Shown piece after piece: positions 37,266 through 48,112 of a stretch of DNA of 64,000 nt. The DNA is from Anticarsia gemmatalis. Its lineage: Eukaryota > Arthropoda > Insecta > Lepidoptera > Erebidae. Under the pieces are notes generated by a model. The model saw only the letters and a program-made list of their open reading frames with translations, did not search any database and had not been told where the DNA came from. The stretch spans positions 3,127,501-3,191,500 of the forward strand of contig NC_134765.1 of the NCBI RefSeq assembly GCF_050436995.1, in the 5' to 3' direction. The position numbers and the translations under genes are program-made. Positions within the stretch are counted from its first letter, which is position 1. Each line of letters starts with the position of its first letter.

Positions 37266-37350
37266 TTTTTTTAAACCCATTACTGTCCCACTGCTGGGCA
37301 AGGGTTTCCTCCCGAACGAGGGAGGGGCTAGGCCTTGGGCCTTCTAGCCT
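37266..37350 (-). mobile_element. tRNA-derived SINE 3'-tail fragment
   Basis: TTTTTTAAACCCATTACTGTCC, CACTGCTGGGCAAGGGTTTC and GAGGGAGGGGCTAGGCC match the 3' end of the full SINE at 52070-52396, same strand. The tRNA head and middle are absent. Confidence 0.65.
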
Positions 37351-39204
37351 TTACCTAACGTCACAAAACTCAAAATCCAAGTGACATTTATATCTTAAAC
37401 TTCCCATCCCTACAGAGTCTGATCGCGTGAAATCTCTAATTACGTTTTATTGTTAGTGCGCTGACCACTTGCAGCGCAGGCGCAGATGCCAGCGCAGGAG
37501 ATGCACCGGCCCGTTAACACGAGGTGTTTGTGCCATGATACCGGTGGTAATTGACTGCAATTCGCTGATCGTGAACATATAGGCCGATTTGCGAATCTTA
37601 ATTGTACAGATGTTGGGTATGGTAGTTTTGTTACGTAAGTTTTGAAGCTTAAGGTGTTTCTGTGAAAATAATAATGACTTTGAATGAATACCACTGAATG
37701 TATTTTTGGTCAATGAAAAGGTGCCCTTAGATTTCCCTGCTTTTTCAGTACATCTTGGTTTTAGTTAGACTTATTATTTTGTTGTTGTGTTTCCCATTAA
37801 TGTAATCCTTAAGTTTGGGATGAACAATTTCAGTTAGTAAAATAATTTTCTCATCAGGCTTTGCTGTAACCTTTAAAGGATCCTAATTGCTCGTACATTA
37901 CTGTATGTTTCGTAGTTCATTGGTAGTTTCTAAATGTTGTTACTAAGTAATCAGCTATTTAATTTTCCTATAAAAGGCGTCAATTAGGAGATAATGGCGC
38001 CTGACCTCCGCAACCATATACCATTCACCCAAGGTTAAATTACTAACCATATTAATTACTACAAAACTAAATTAATCCGAGAGTACTTATAAAACTTTTC
38101 TCACATTAGAAAGTATATTTGGCCAATTATTATAAAAAAGAAAATATGATTGATGTTTGTCGAGAGGAAATTTCTGTTTAGAAGTCGTATGTGCCCTAGT
38201 TTCGCTATCCGTAAATAGGCAGGTGGAAGTTTTTTATTTATATCGATAGTTCAATGATTGGAACGTTAACCGGTTGGAAAGCCTGGGAAAGACCAGGGTT
38301 TGGGAAAACTGACGCTAATGATTTTGTCACGTATATAATGATTGATGGACGTCATTATCGGGAGAAACTGACAAGACTTACATCTTGATTAGATTTCAGT
38401 TTAATTTAGATTGTATCACATTGTCTAGTAAATAGATGAAGATATAGTTTCTGTACATCAATCTTGCTTCGCGACATTGCTTGCATTTTCTTTCTATTTC
38501 CAGTCGTTTAAGATATTGTAGCAATGTAAGCTAAACATGGATAACACAGCTATCTATTTGTGAATATGTTTAGTAGTTAGTGCGTACTCGTAACTTGTGG
38601 TCCTGTATGACAAGATATATGGTTCTAAATGAAGCGAGGGAACTTTGAAGGGATCTTAGCTAGTGGCGTTTTTTAGTCTCTTCCTACCTAAATGGGAAGA
38701 AGTCTTGGTTTTTTGTATGTATGTATGTCTAGCAGTTTTGATGCTCCCATGCACAAGCCGACCTCTTCCTTCGAAACACTATAAAATCTTTTTAGTACAC
38801 CGGAAGGTATTTTACGCCCCTATTTCTGTGGTTTATTTGTATATATTTTTACGTGTATGGTAATCCGCAGAGAATAACAATTATGAACATGAAATAACAC
38901 TTCCTAGTGGCTTCGGTTTATAGTTGTTTTACGATATTAGGTTTATATTGTAAATAAGATTGGCCGCTGAATAAATTCATTGATCCGGCTTGGAACATGA
39001 AACGTGTATCGCGTATTACTTGTTTATTGTTCGCGTGGGAGTTAAATCTAATGTTTTATGAAAATAAAATTTACTTAAATAAAATATTAGTAGTTTAGGA
39101 GCAATGAGACAACAAATGAATATTCATAGGAGTCAAAAGCGCTTTTTATATTTTCCTTTTTGCTTATTTGGTAGAGATAGAATACTAAGTACAGATGATA
39201 GATT
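37351..39204. other. Unassigned stretch with a small GC-richer patch
   Basis: A patch at 37455-37520 is rich in GCGCAGG-type words and lies within two overlapping 84-86-codon minus frames (37440-37713) with no recognised domain. The remainder is AT-rich and featureless. Confidence 0.3.
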
Positions 39205-39295
39205 TTCCGTGTGGGAATCGAACCTACGACCGCCGACCACGAACGACTCAATGGTAGCAGCGTAGTCACCTTAACCACTGCGCCACGGAGGCAGT
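39205..39295 (-). mobile_element. tRNA-derived SINE head, minus strand
   Basis: On the minus strand the unit reads ACTGCCTCCGTGGCGCAGTG, GTTAAGGTGACTACGC and GGTCGTAGGTTCGATTCCC, i.e. A and B boxes of a tRNA-like promoter. The body is lost after TCCCACACGGAAAATC. It is the same family as 40103-40294, about 0.9 kb away and in the same orientation. Confidence 0.75.
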
Positions 39296-39479
39296 CAAAG
39301 GATGAAATTATAACTGTGACTGTTTTACCGAATTCCATGGCTATCAATATTTCTATAAATATTCCACATCTAATAAAATAATTATCTAAATAATAATATT
39401 AAAGTCAACAATATAATCAGAAATGAGTTCAATAGACTCTAAACGTTTACGCATGAATGATCGTAGTTTTTTTTCTCCC

Positions 39480-39580
39480 GAGGTCAAGAAAATCGTGGTC
39501 AGCCTGCTCTCCATTCAAATTTCGAACAGCTGTCACCGCCATGTTGAACCAATGATGCGCGGGAATGGAAGTGTCAAAAT
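39480..39580. promoter_or_regulatory. Promoter-like motif cluster
   Basis: The stretch has an E-box CAGCTG (39527-39532), ACCGCCATG (inverse YY1-like, GCCAT at 39538-39542), CCAAT (39549-39553) and GCGCGGGAA (E2F-like, 39557-39565) within about 40 bases. The cluster stands out from AT-rich flanks. No transcript direction can be set. Confidence 0.25.
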
Positions 39581-40102
39581 GTTTTTAAATTTCGTTCGGT
39601 AATACGCTATTGTCAGCTGTTGCTTCACTTGGAATAAAACAATTGCCATTGTGTTTAGTAATTCGATTGAGACAGTATCGTTTTAAAACGAACTTTACAG
39701 TCAGTTGTTTTCAGTGGTTCAATTTTTGAATGTGAATGTCAAATATTTGATCGTGGTAAGCCATTACTATGGCACTTGTCGTAAGAGTTTTCACCACAAA
39801 TATCTAAAACATTTTGTGGTCAAAGTCTTAGGAAAAAATGACTTCTTTAATGTGCCATACTGATGAAAAAGATGCAAGCTAAACTGACGTCATACATAAG
39901 TCACAAATCAAATCAAGAAGCAGACTCACTTTTGAATGAACTCAACAGGAAAAGCAATCAAACAAACACGCGAAAGTTTATTTGAATGTACAAGCCCTGG
40001 GGCAACTCGTTCATTGATATCTGTTCCAGTAGTAAGTGATCTTTGGACAAATGATTGACAAGTGCGCATGCGCATCGATATTCTTTTTTTTTTAAAGACA
40101 AC

Positions 40103-40294
40103 TCCCGCACTTAGAATTGCTCTCGTGTCGCGGGGACTTTTACAAACATACAAACAACGGATACTAAGTATAACCAGACCCGAAACAACTATTTGTGGTA
40201 CGTGCAAATAATTGGTCCGTGTGGGAATGGAACTCGCGGCCTCCCGACGCAGTGGAAGCGGCGTGGCGACCTTAACCACTGCGCCACGGAGGCA
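40103..40294 (-). mobile_element. tRNA-derived SINE, near full length, minus strand
   Basis: Read on the minus strand, the head ACTGCCTCCGTGGCGCAGTG, GTTAAGGTCGCCACGCC, CGGGAGGCCGCGAGTTCC carries A- and B-box sequences. The body holds CCACAAATAGTTGTTTCGGG, TCTGGTTATACTTAG and AAAAGTCCCCGCGACACGAG, and the tail ends GCGGGAGTTGTCTTT next to a T/A run at 40085-40095 (A-rich tail on the SINE strand). It is about 195 bp. A minus-strand frame of 124 codons across it is fortuitous. Confidence 0.8.
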
Positions 40295-41143
40295 GTTCAT
40301 CTATTCGGTGTGTGTACACTCTTGTACAGTGTACACCTACACGTTACGATTGTGATGTCGTTGCGCTGAACGGTACTTCAGTAGTTTAAGATGTTCCGTT
40401 AATATTAGGTTATGTGTTGTTATGTCATTTTAATGAACACGTGAATTTGGTAATGTTTTGTTGATGTTTTGAAAAGAAATTACTTTTATTTATATTTTGG
40501 TCACTTTCGTCTTAAAATAATCGTTACTAATATTGCGGGCCATATTTATATATCGAAAACGACGTATTTCGTGGCATATTAGAAAAATACGTATAACTGT
40601 TGTAGGTACAGTTTTTAAGGCTTGCAAGATACTTATAAAATTGTTTGGGGAGGACTTCTTTTAAAACTTCTCAACAAGCACTGCACATAACCATTTTAAC
40701 ACAATTGTTTTATCAAAATACAACATCCTTATTTCGTAACAGTTTTGATAGATACACCCAAAAATTGAAGTCGATAAATTACAGAAAGCTAAACAAAAGA
40801 CGGTTTGGTTTCAAAGAAACTGGGTCAGTGAGTAATTCAGTAGTTATTGTGTTCTCTAGTTGATTGAATTCATTGTTGTAGTTGTACATCGATTGTGCGT
40901 AGTATGGAGGTTATTGATTACGAAGTTACTGATAGTTTTGTGGCAATGTGATTAAATTTTGTAGTTGTAACCTTGCATTTTTAGTATTGAGAGGTAGTTC
41001 CTAAATGGGACTGGCTACTGGTTAGCTATGTAAATAAGAGAGTAGTTTTAATGTTAATACCAAGCTGAGCTGGTTAATACGACTCTAAAATACAATATTC
41101 ATTTGCTTTGATATGTTAATGTAACGTGCCGCGTTTATAATAA

Positions 41144-41423
41144 CTAGCTGACCCGCGCAACTTCGCTTGCGTCACCTAAGAGAATGGGTCAAAATTTTCC
41201 ACGTTTTTGTAACATTTTTCGTTGCTACTCCGCTCCTAATGACCGTAGCGTGATGTTATATAGCCTATAGCCTTCCTCGATAAATGGGCTATCTAACACT
41301 GAAAGAATTTTTCAAATCGGACCAGTAGTTCCTGAGATTAGCGCGTTCAAACAAACAAACAAACAAACAAACAAACAAACAAACAAACAAACAAACTCTT
41401 TAGCTTTATTATATTAGTATAGA
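41144..41423 (-). mobile_element. Non-autonomous Helitron, complete
   Basis: The 3' end CTAG occupies 41144-41147 next to host A 41143 (T on the element strand). The 5' end TCTATACTAATATAATAAAG ends at 41423 next to T 41424 (A on the element strand). The terminal hairpin CGCAACTTCGCTTGCG lies at 41155-41170. An expanded CAAA run (about 41347-41396) corresponds to the shorter TTTG run of the 994 copy. It has the same body as 994-1255 and 56760-56989. Confidence 0.8.
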
Positions 41424-41740
41424 TACGCAGTAAGCTTAAATTTACTTAACTTTGGTTTTTATGTATTGTAATAAAAATCGCATTTTACGAAGTATTTTTT
41501 ATTTATTTTGCCTATAATTAGAAATAAGTGATATCATGACATAATCAGAGAAAAACCTATAGTCAGCAGTGCCAGTGGGCAAAATTGGGCCTTGAGATAA
41601 TGTACAGTTCAATATACAATAAGTTTTACCATATTTTTTCCCCATTTTAATTAAAACACGCGAAGTTTGCATATTAATTAATAATAAAGATGAATGGCCT
41701 GTATTATCGTGTATTAAGACCGTTTACTTTGATTGATAAT

Positions 41741-41768
41741 ACCCTCCTTTTGCTTGCAGGTAAGCTGA
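41741..41768 (+). promoter_or_regulatory. Candidate recursive splice (ratchet) site
   Basis: The sequence ACCCTCCTTTTGCTTGCAG|GTAAGCTG joins a good pyrimidine tract and CAG acceptor (ending 41759) directly to a GTAAG donor (starting 41760). This zero-length-exon layout is the ratchet-point consensus known from long insect introns. It lies ~20.5 kb downstream of the GTAAGT donor at 21231 on the same strand. No other such juxtaposition as strong was noticed in the window. Proof needs RNA data. Confidence 0.4.
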
Positions 41769-42250
41769 TTAATCGTGGTGACGGAGTAAACTACGTTATG
41801 TAAGTTTATGTGACCTACATACAGGTTACCTAGATGTAAATTTTGCGTTTCAAGATATTGATTTTTAATGAATTTTCAATATAATTAACTTTCTTCTCTG
41901 TCTACATCTTCGGTTATAACAAGCGTGATGTTATTTGTAAATATTTTCCATGACGTTTTACAAAATTATGACCGCGTGACCTTTTTAAAAAAATAGTAGA
42001 TTTGTCCATCTTCAGAATACAACTGTAGGTACAACAAAGCATTATGCCAGATTTTATTTAACAGGGTTCAGGCGTTTAGCAACCAAAAGCCACAAAATAC
42101 CAACATATTATTCAAATCCACATTTATTACTGTAACCACGAGAATATTTTAATTCAGAATATCATCAACACGTAACATGATTTAACAACCGAAACTATCA
42201 TAAGCATTACACCACAAATTTCCATATAAATAAAAAGATTTTCTTGAAAG

Positions 42251-42300
42251 CGGTTGCGTGCGCGTGCGCATCGTTGATGGCGGCGCCGAACGTGTTCATT
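42251..42300 (+). promoter_or_regulatory. CpG-rich islet with NRF1- and YY1-like sites
   Basis: TGCGCGTGCGCA (42259-42270) is a palindromic NRF1-type site. It is followed by ATGGCGGC (42277-42284), a YY1-type element often placed just after start sites, and also a plausible start codon for a very short frame (MAAPNVFISAR then stop). About 500 bases separate it from the ratchet candidate. Possible internal promoter; strand inferred from the YY1-like orientation. Confidence 0.3.
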
Positions 42301-43434
42301 AGTGCTCGTTAATCATTCCTAGTACTGAAATAACGTGATATTTACTAAGTTAAGATCATTTCCGACAGATGATGTACAGAAAGTTGGACTTATAAACTAA
42401 TATTTTAATTCGAGAGTTGATCTGCTTGGTGTGTTGCGTTTTTATCACTCACTGTGTATGGTTGGAATTTGACATTAAAATAAGTTAAAGTTTCTTAGTA
42501 GAATTCCAATATAATTTTTGAAATGTAAATTTTCTAAAAGTGTGAGGCAAAGGAAATAGCCCTATAATTTTATTTATTTAGTGTAGTTTCAGTAAAGAAG
42601 GTAAACGTAGAATTTATAACACACTAAAGTCGACAATAAGGTGTTATTTCGCGTTTATAAAATGGTTATTGGGATGGTATTAGAATATACTCCGATGATC
42701 ATGCTGTATTTATGAGGCTAGTGTAACAGGTGTCCGTGAGAACAAACCCAGAAGTAAAAGCTAGTTGTTTAGTTACAAAGGAAAATGATTTACGACCTAG
42801 CTCGTCTTTCACATTTAATTAAAGAATCATCAGCCAATTTCTCGGTACTATGTAGTTTAATCTCAAGCATCTCCGACATTATGATAGCGAAAGTAATCCC
42901 GCCTTTGAATAATTTTCGCGAAGATATTGTTCACAGCATGACTTCGCCGCCATATTGGTCTTGGAGGCCAACGGCTTACAAACGAAATAATTTACTTGTA
43001 AAAAACATCACTCTCGATTCTCGACCTTAAACTCTTGTAAATAAAGAAAATAATGTTTTTTGTTCGTATTATATTGTTTGGAATAGAATTATGTTGAGAT
43101 GCTATCGGTGAGATATGAACTTTCAACCGGATTGAAGAGGCGTTGCTGAAGGGTTCCAGAAGTGTAACAGACTTTCGATTTTATTACGCTTTTCCTTGTG
43201 AACTAAGGTCACAATATGAAATAGTTTTATTATAAAACAATAGTTATTTTTATACGCGTTGATTATGCATTCACTTTGAATTTCAACGAAACAAAAAAAA
43301 GGAAGAAATGTTACACATATATTTGGACGAAATATAACCTATTTAAAATGTTTATATGTACCAAAAGCTTGCATAGTACAACATGTTTTCGTGTGTTCGT
43401 CTTGTTCCTTTCGTGATCCTCCACTTATCTGAAA
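42301..43434. other. Unassigned stretch
   Basis: An 81-codon plus frame (42785-43030) is unrecognised. No repeats with defined ends were seen. Confidence 0.35.
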
Positions 43435-43560
43435 CTAGCTGACGCCCGCGGCTTTCTTCATATGCCCATTATGCATGAACCCGTGGGATTTTAGATAGAT
43501 CTAAGGGATCCATACCTATGCACCTCTGGTACCTATACATCTATATCTGTATGTTATTTT
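43435..43560 (-). mobile_element. Helitron 3'-end fragment
   Basis: It begins, on the plus strand, A|CTAGCTGACGCCCGCGGCTT, the inverse of a Helitron CTAG|T terminus with its GC-rich subterminal region, followed by ...ATGAACCCGTGGGATTTTAG. The 5' TC end was not located, so the right boundary is approximate. Confidence 0.45.
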
Positions 43561-45914
43561 TTATCGTTTTAAGTACCAGAACACAATGATTGAAAATTAA
43601 GGGCTTTTTTGTTCAGAGTACGGACTTGCGTGTTAAAATAATTTACTGTATTTCGTCGAATGCAAAAATGTTTTGGTTACGAAGCAAATTGCGAACCATG
43701 TTCTGCAGATATTAGTTTTACTTTTAATCAACTTAACAAACGAAGTTGTGTATATTTTAGTTAGTGTTCCGACTGGGGACAGAACAGTTTTGTCAATTAA
43801 AACTTTTGTTATTTAACTTTTCCTACCAAATAAAGTAGAGCACGCAACTGTAATTGGTGTTTATTTAATTCAGAACTTTCCTTACATAATTAAATGATTG
43901 CTTGTCGAATGTTAAGTAGTTTCTCGTAATGTGTCAATTTGTGAAAAGGTCAGATTATACGTAATCTAAATATTGAGATTTGTAGCGAGATACGAACTTT
44001 CGATATTACAGTGTCACATTAAAGTAGATATTTTGATTTATTTCACGCTAGAGGCGCTGGTCAATTTTCTTATCTTGATGTATAGGTAGCGTGTTTACAA
44101 ACTTCTAATGCTATCTAGCGAATGTGAATAGGTTTAATCGAAATTTGGACATTATAATGCCTTTGATTAAATACTTGGAGAACTAATTTCAAAAATTAAT
44201 TAATTAATCGTTCATAGATTCTTCATATTAAAAAAAATGTTGTAACTCTTTAGCAGAATCAACAGTTTTCTAAAATCTTTTTTCAAATGAGCGGTGTCCA
44301 AAATGGTTTTTTAAAAATCAAGCTGAAATCCAAAAAACATACTTTGGATCTCAAAAAATTTGCGATACAAATATTCTTTCTTTGTTCTCGTCTCTAAATC
44401 TATTTAAAGCTCTACTGTATACTAAAGACTGTGTAATAAAGACGATCATAAGTTCTCATGTCTAAAGGTAATTTGATAAAGCAGCAGACAATGGCGTACA
44501 CCATCCATTACGTACTGAGTAGTAAAGTAATGGGATAACTAAACGAAGTATATTGGCATTCAGTTGGATAAACATTACATTTAATGATTATGGTTGTCAT
44601 GTTTGTGATTGTAGTATGATATCATAGTAGACAAACGCATTGATTAGACTAGCCAATATACTTTATGAAGGTTATTTTTAAAATATATTTAAAATTACTA
44701 CAAAATACATATAGAAAGTCGAATTTTTTATATGTTTCGGAAACGAGCAATAAATAAAAATAAATACACGAGAAGACACGACAAGAAGATTCCATCACAA
44801 ATATTGGTCCAAAAATTTACCTCCCTGCATGTCAATTTGTGATCTTGTCTGATTTTGGAGTTGCACCAACTTGGATTGCGCATCTTCAGTGTAGGAAAAG
44901 ACCTCAGAATAATCAAATAGAAAATTCTAACGCTTTTCGTTGATCGTCAACCGCGGAGTGCAGATGTTTCTTGCATGTTCGGTTAATTCTTGTAACTTAA
45001 TAGCAAACATGCAATGCGAAAGTTTCAAAGTTATAAATACACTGCCGACCAAGTATCCTGCATACTACGTAGTCAGTTTGATTGTATTCAAAGTGTACTA
45101 CGATTCGGCACAATGCCAATAGTAACCGTGTGAAACTTGCGCGATAAAGATCACTAATCATATATACGAATTACCAAATTCTAAGCACAATTTATGTGAG
45201 AGTTTTCTATGACTAGAGTTTGTGGTATTTTAAGTATTTTCCGTTATTTGCTAAGATACCACGCTAGTGAAGTCACTCACGAAATGAAATTACTTTACTA
45301 CAACATAGATTTTGTAAAATACGATTTCATCATCAAAAACAGCTTTTCTTTACCAACTGAAGAGCGTAAACCACCTTTTGCTTACGTCAGTAATACCTTA
45401 TTTTTTGAAAATTTGATTGATTTTTTACCTAAAAACGTGACTAATTTGCTCGAATACAATTTATCTGTATGTTCAAGCGTATTTATTATAAGTTTGAGAA
45501 TTCGATTGCATGGCCAACTCGATTTATAAAATTATGAATGTCTGCGTAATACAGCTCTTAGTTAATCAATATCCTCAATAGCAAAACTTTCTATACTAAA
45601 GACTATTTCGTCAGCAATAACAATTAAATGAGTTAACATTGTTTTACGAGGTTAATAGTTTAAAACGAAAGTGTTTACCTACTCATCGTATGTTAAATAC
45701 CGGTTCGATTGATCGGGCACTTATCGTTCGGTCCAATTTGTGCGTGAGTGAAGTATGAAAGTGAAATTAGCGACTATTTCGGTCAGCCCCGCCTTGCCAA
45801 CTTGTTAATATGTTCAGGTTTAAATACTTTCCAGTTACGCAGGTTTGGTTCAATGCCATTGTCAAAATGGTACACTTGATAATGAAGTTCCAATTGTATT
45901 AACATATTTTACAT
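43561..45914. other. Largely unassigned; possible decayed MITE at about 43980-44110
   Basis: Around 43983-44070 TTGTAGCGAGATACGAACTTTCGATATTACAG and GCTAGAGGCGCTGGTCA resemble the GCGCTGATCA MITE family but are strongly diverged. The 106-codon frame at 45209-45529 (+) and the 60-codon frame at 44940-45122 are unrecognised. Confidence 0.35.
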
Positions 45915-46045
45915 TAAATCCCCCTACTATCCCTCAAGTCATTGTTCTCCTTCCGAGTAAAGACCCATATCAAGGTGGTAAGGGTCTCTACTCGGAAAGA
46001 GAGAGGGTTGAGGTCCTGGGTCTTCCACATTGATCGAGTTAAGGT
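45915..46045 (-). mobile_element. SINE tail fragment, diverged
   Basis: TCCTTCCGAGTAAAGACCC, GGTAAGGGTCTCTACTCGG and AGAGGGTTGAGGTCCTGGGTC follow the order of the SINE tail (GGGCAAGGGTCTCCTCCCG, GGAGGGGTTAGGCCTTGAGTCC), with a partial inverted duplication of ATCAAGGTGGTAAGGGTCT-type words. It is heavily decayed. Confidence 0.35.
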
Positions 46046-46216
46046 GTGGATTTGCTTCACCTTTTACGTATGCACGGGTTTCTTACTCATTCCTTCGCCT
46101 GTTACATTTTGTCTTCGTAGTTTACGAGTTCAAGTAAAACCACTATTAAGGTATTCGGCTACACATTTTTAGTAGGTGTAGGTAAACCTGTAAGTTAAGT
46201 TTGGATTGCTTTTCGT

Positions 46217-46356
46217 GTCCATACTCGCGCAAGCATCGAGAGTTTGACATTTAAAATGTAATACAAAAATAGTTCCAACGGCGCATATCAGTTTGACATA
46301 CGAAATTCCTCGATAGCAAGCCAGTTTGTCGATAGTGTAAGGAAATAGCGCTACTG
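46217..46356. mobile_element. MITE of the GCGCTGATCA family, copy at 46.2 kb
   Basis: It holds ATCGAGAGTTTGACATTTAA and AATGTAATACAAAAATAGTTCC, ACGGCGCATATCAG, ATACGAAATTCCTCGATAGC and ends TAGCGCTACTG, the family terminus. The left TIR is decayed (ATACTCGCGCAAGCATCGAG). Confidence 0.65.
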
Positions 46357-46789
46357 GTCGCTTCCTAATTACATAGGAACAAATATTTAAACAAATGTTG
46401 TCAATAGATTACGATAATATTATGGTTTTTAGTAACAAATCACATTTGTACGCCATTTTGTTTCCCCATAATTATCCTCAATAAAATATATTTCATGTAA
46501 ACTATTTATTTAGTCATAATATTTACTAGAATGTTATTCAATCAAATAATTACGAAGTTATAATTTATGTAAACGTCGTGTTGATTATGAGGTAGTGTTC
46601 CGGCGTCACTTGTAATTAATCGTTACAAATCTGTAGCAACTACTACACTACTTAATTACAGATAATTTATTAGATGTAAAGAGACCGGATGAGGTAATTA
46701 CTACAGTTTGAAATATGTACCAAAATACTTATTATTATAATAAGTCACCCAGATGGAGCGTGTAAATAAACAGAGAAGAGTTTTTATAG

Positions 46790-46858
46790 AACTATTGTCT
46801 ATCGACAGTCAGCGAGCTATCGACAATTTTTTGTATGGAAATCTGATCAGTAGCACAA
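46790..46858. mobile_element. MITE of the GCGCTGATCA family, end fragment
   Basis: The order TATTGTCTATCGACAGTCAG, CGAGCTATCGACAATTTTTTGTATGG, AAATCTGATCAG is the inverse orientation of the copy at 46217. Only about one third of the element is left, ~30 bases before the start of another copy. Confidence 0.55.
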
Positions 46859-46884
46859 TTATATGAAGGTAAAATTCATAATAC

Positions 46885-47349
46885 CGTAGCGCGATTCTCT
46901 ACAGTCGGTAGACCTACATATGAGGAGTAACAGATCAATGTGTATTAACTCCATCAATCTAACTTTTGAGATAAAGGCATAATTCATAATATTTTTATAC
47001 CTAATATTTTTATATATAACCTGGATATAATATAGTTTGAAACGATGTATACATTTGATTCTGTTTTTAAATAGAAAGTAATACAGTTTGATGCGTCATA
47101 ACTTGACATGGGTTACAAGTTTCGGAACAGATAAAAAGTACGTTCTGTACAATTTTTTTTGGGGTGACTGGAGTTAATACACTTTGATCTGTTACTCCTC
47201 ATATCGGGTATCGAAAATTTGATATTTTAAAATGTATGTCATTAATAGTTCCTACGACGTTCAATAGCGGCGCTGATCATTGCCATGCAAGATTTATAAA
47301 ATTGCTTGATAGCTAGCCGGTTGTCGATAGTAGACAATCGCGCTACTGT
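46885..47349. mobile_element. MITE of the GCGCTGATCA family, split by a second MITE
   Basis: The left end CGTAGCGCGATTCTCTAC (from 46885) matches the inverse of the right end CAATCGCGCTACTG (to 47349). The middle is interrupted at 46919-47203 by another element. After it the family sequence resumes: CGGGTATCGAAAATTTG, TAGTTCCTACGACG, GGCGCTGATCAT, AGCCGGTTGTCGATAGTAG. Removing the insert and one TA copy gives a continuous family member. Confidence 0.7.
46921..47201. mobile_element. Tc1/mariner-like MITE with 33-bp TIRs, nested, TA duplication
   Basis: The left end TGAGGAGTAACAGATCAATG with TGTATTAACTCC and the right end GGAGTTAATACACTTTG with ATCTGTTACTCCTCA are inverted repeats of about 33 bases with a single visible mismatch. 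TA flanks both sides (46919-46920 and 47202-47203). The 281-bp interior is AT-rich and non-coding. It has inserted into an older MITE, so it is the younger of the two. Confidence 0.8.
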
Positions 47350-47960
47350 TTGCTATTTCAAGCCACCCGAAAATCACTTTGTTTTTGTCGCAACGATGTG
47401 TGTGGTAAAAGTCAGACCTTATTTAACCCATTGCTGAGCACTCTTCTACAATATCTAAGATACTTTCTAAGATACGAGTCAATAAATCATCTTAAATGTG
47501 ATCAAAGTCATCTTGACCATAAAAAGTATCCTCCAATAATGATGTGCTATCTTAATGTTGATGTTTCGACCTGAAACCCACTTTCTAACAATAAAGATAA
47601 GAATTAACTCAATCTACGATAGACTACAATTGAGAATTATGAAGATTGGCGTTAGTACCACATACGAGTACAACCATTGTTTGATCAAACATTGGGAATA
47701 TACTTTTTACTATTGATTTGATTGCGTATGAAATTCGTTATACACGTCAAAGAAACTTATAGTCATTTTTATTTATCAATGTTAATGATCTACATACAGC
47801 ATTATGTTAAAGCTGTTCAAGCTTGCGAAAATCTTTTCGCTTGGGTATGGCTATGGACTGGTTTTAACGTGCTCCTAAAAGGAAGGAATAACACTAAGCT
47901 CATAATGCCCTGTGAATGTTTTAAAGATTACTATATCTTATTTACTACCCGACATTTTGA
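47350..47960. other. Unassigned stretch
   Basis: Frames at 47350-47574 and 47722-48000 (+) are unrecognised; the second runs into an antisense SINE. Confidence 0.35.
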
Positions 47961-48112
47961 TCGAAATACACCGACAGTGGTCACGGGCCGACTGCCATAA
48001 GAACGCTAAGTTCAAATACTGCGAAGCGGTCACCTTCTGTAATAAGTCTGTATTAAAGTTGCTTACTCCACTGATCGTTTACCGACTGGTGAACGGTGGG
48101 TAAGAGCGCCTC
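47961..48112 (-). mobile_element. 5S-rRNA-derived SINE, minus strand, with head
   Basis: On the minus strand it reads GGCGCTCTTACCCACCGTTC, ACCAGTCGGTAAACGATC, GTAAGCAACTTTAATAC, GGTGACCGCTTCGCAGTATT, TGAACTTAGCGTTCTTATGG. The head is collinear with the 7.34-kb copy from its first bases, which supports a shared 5' end. The A-box region is partly mutated. The 3' limit is approximate. Confidence 0.6.

Noticed and set aside
39205..40294. 124- and 86-codon minus-strand frames as genes
   Set aside because: Both start inside the tRNA-like SINE heads (shared CLRGAVVKV-type translation of the SINE) and run into unrelated sequence.
45209..45529. 106-codon plus-strand gene
   Set aside because: No domain, no neighbouring exon signals; length is plausible by chance in 64 kb on six frames.
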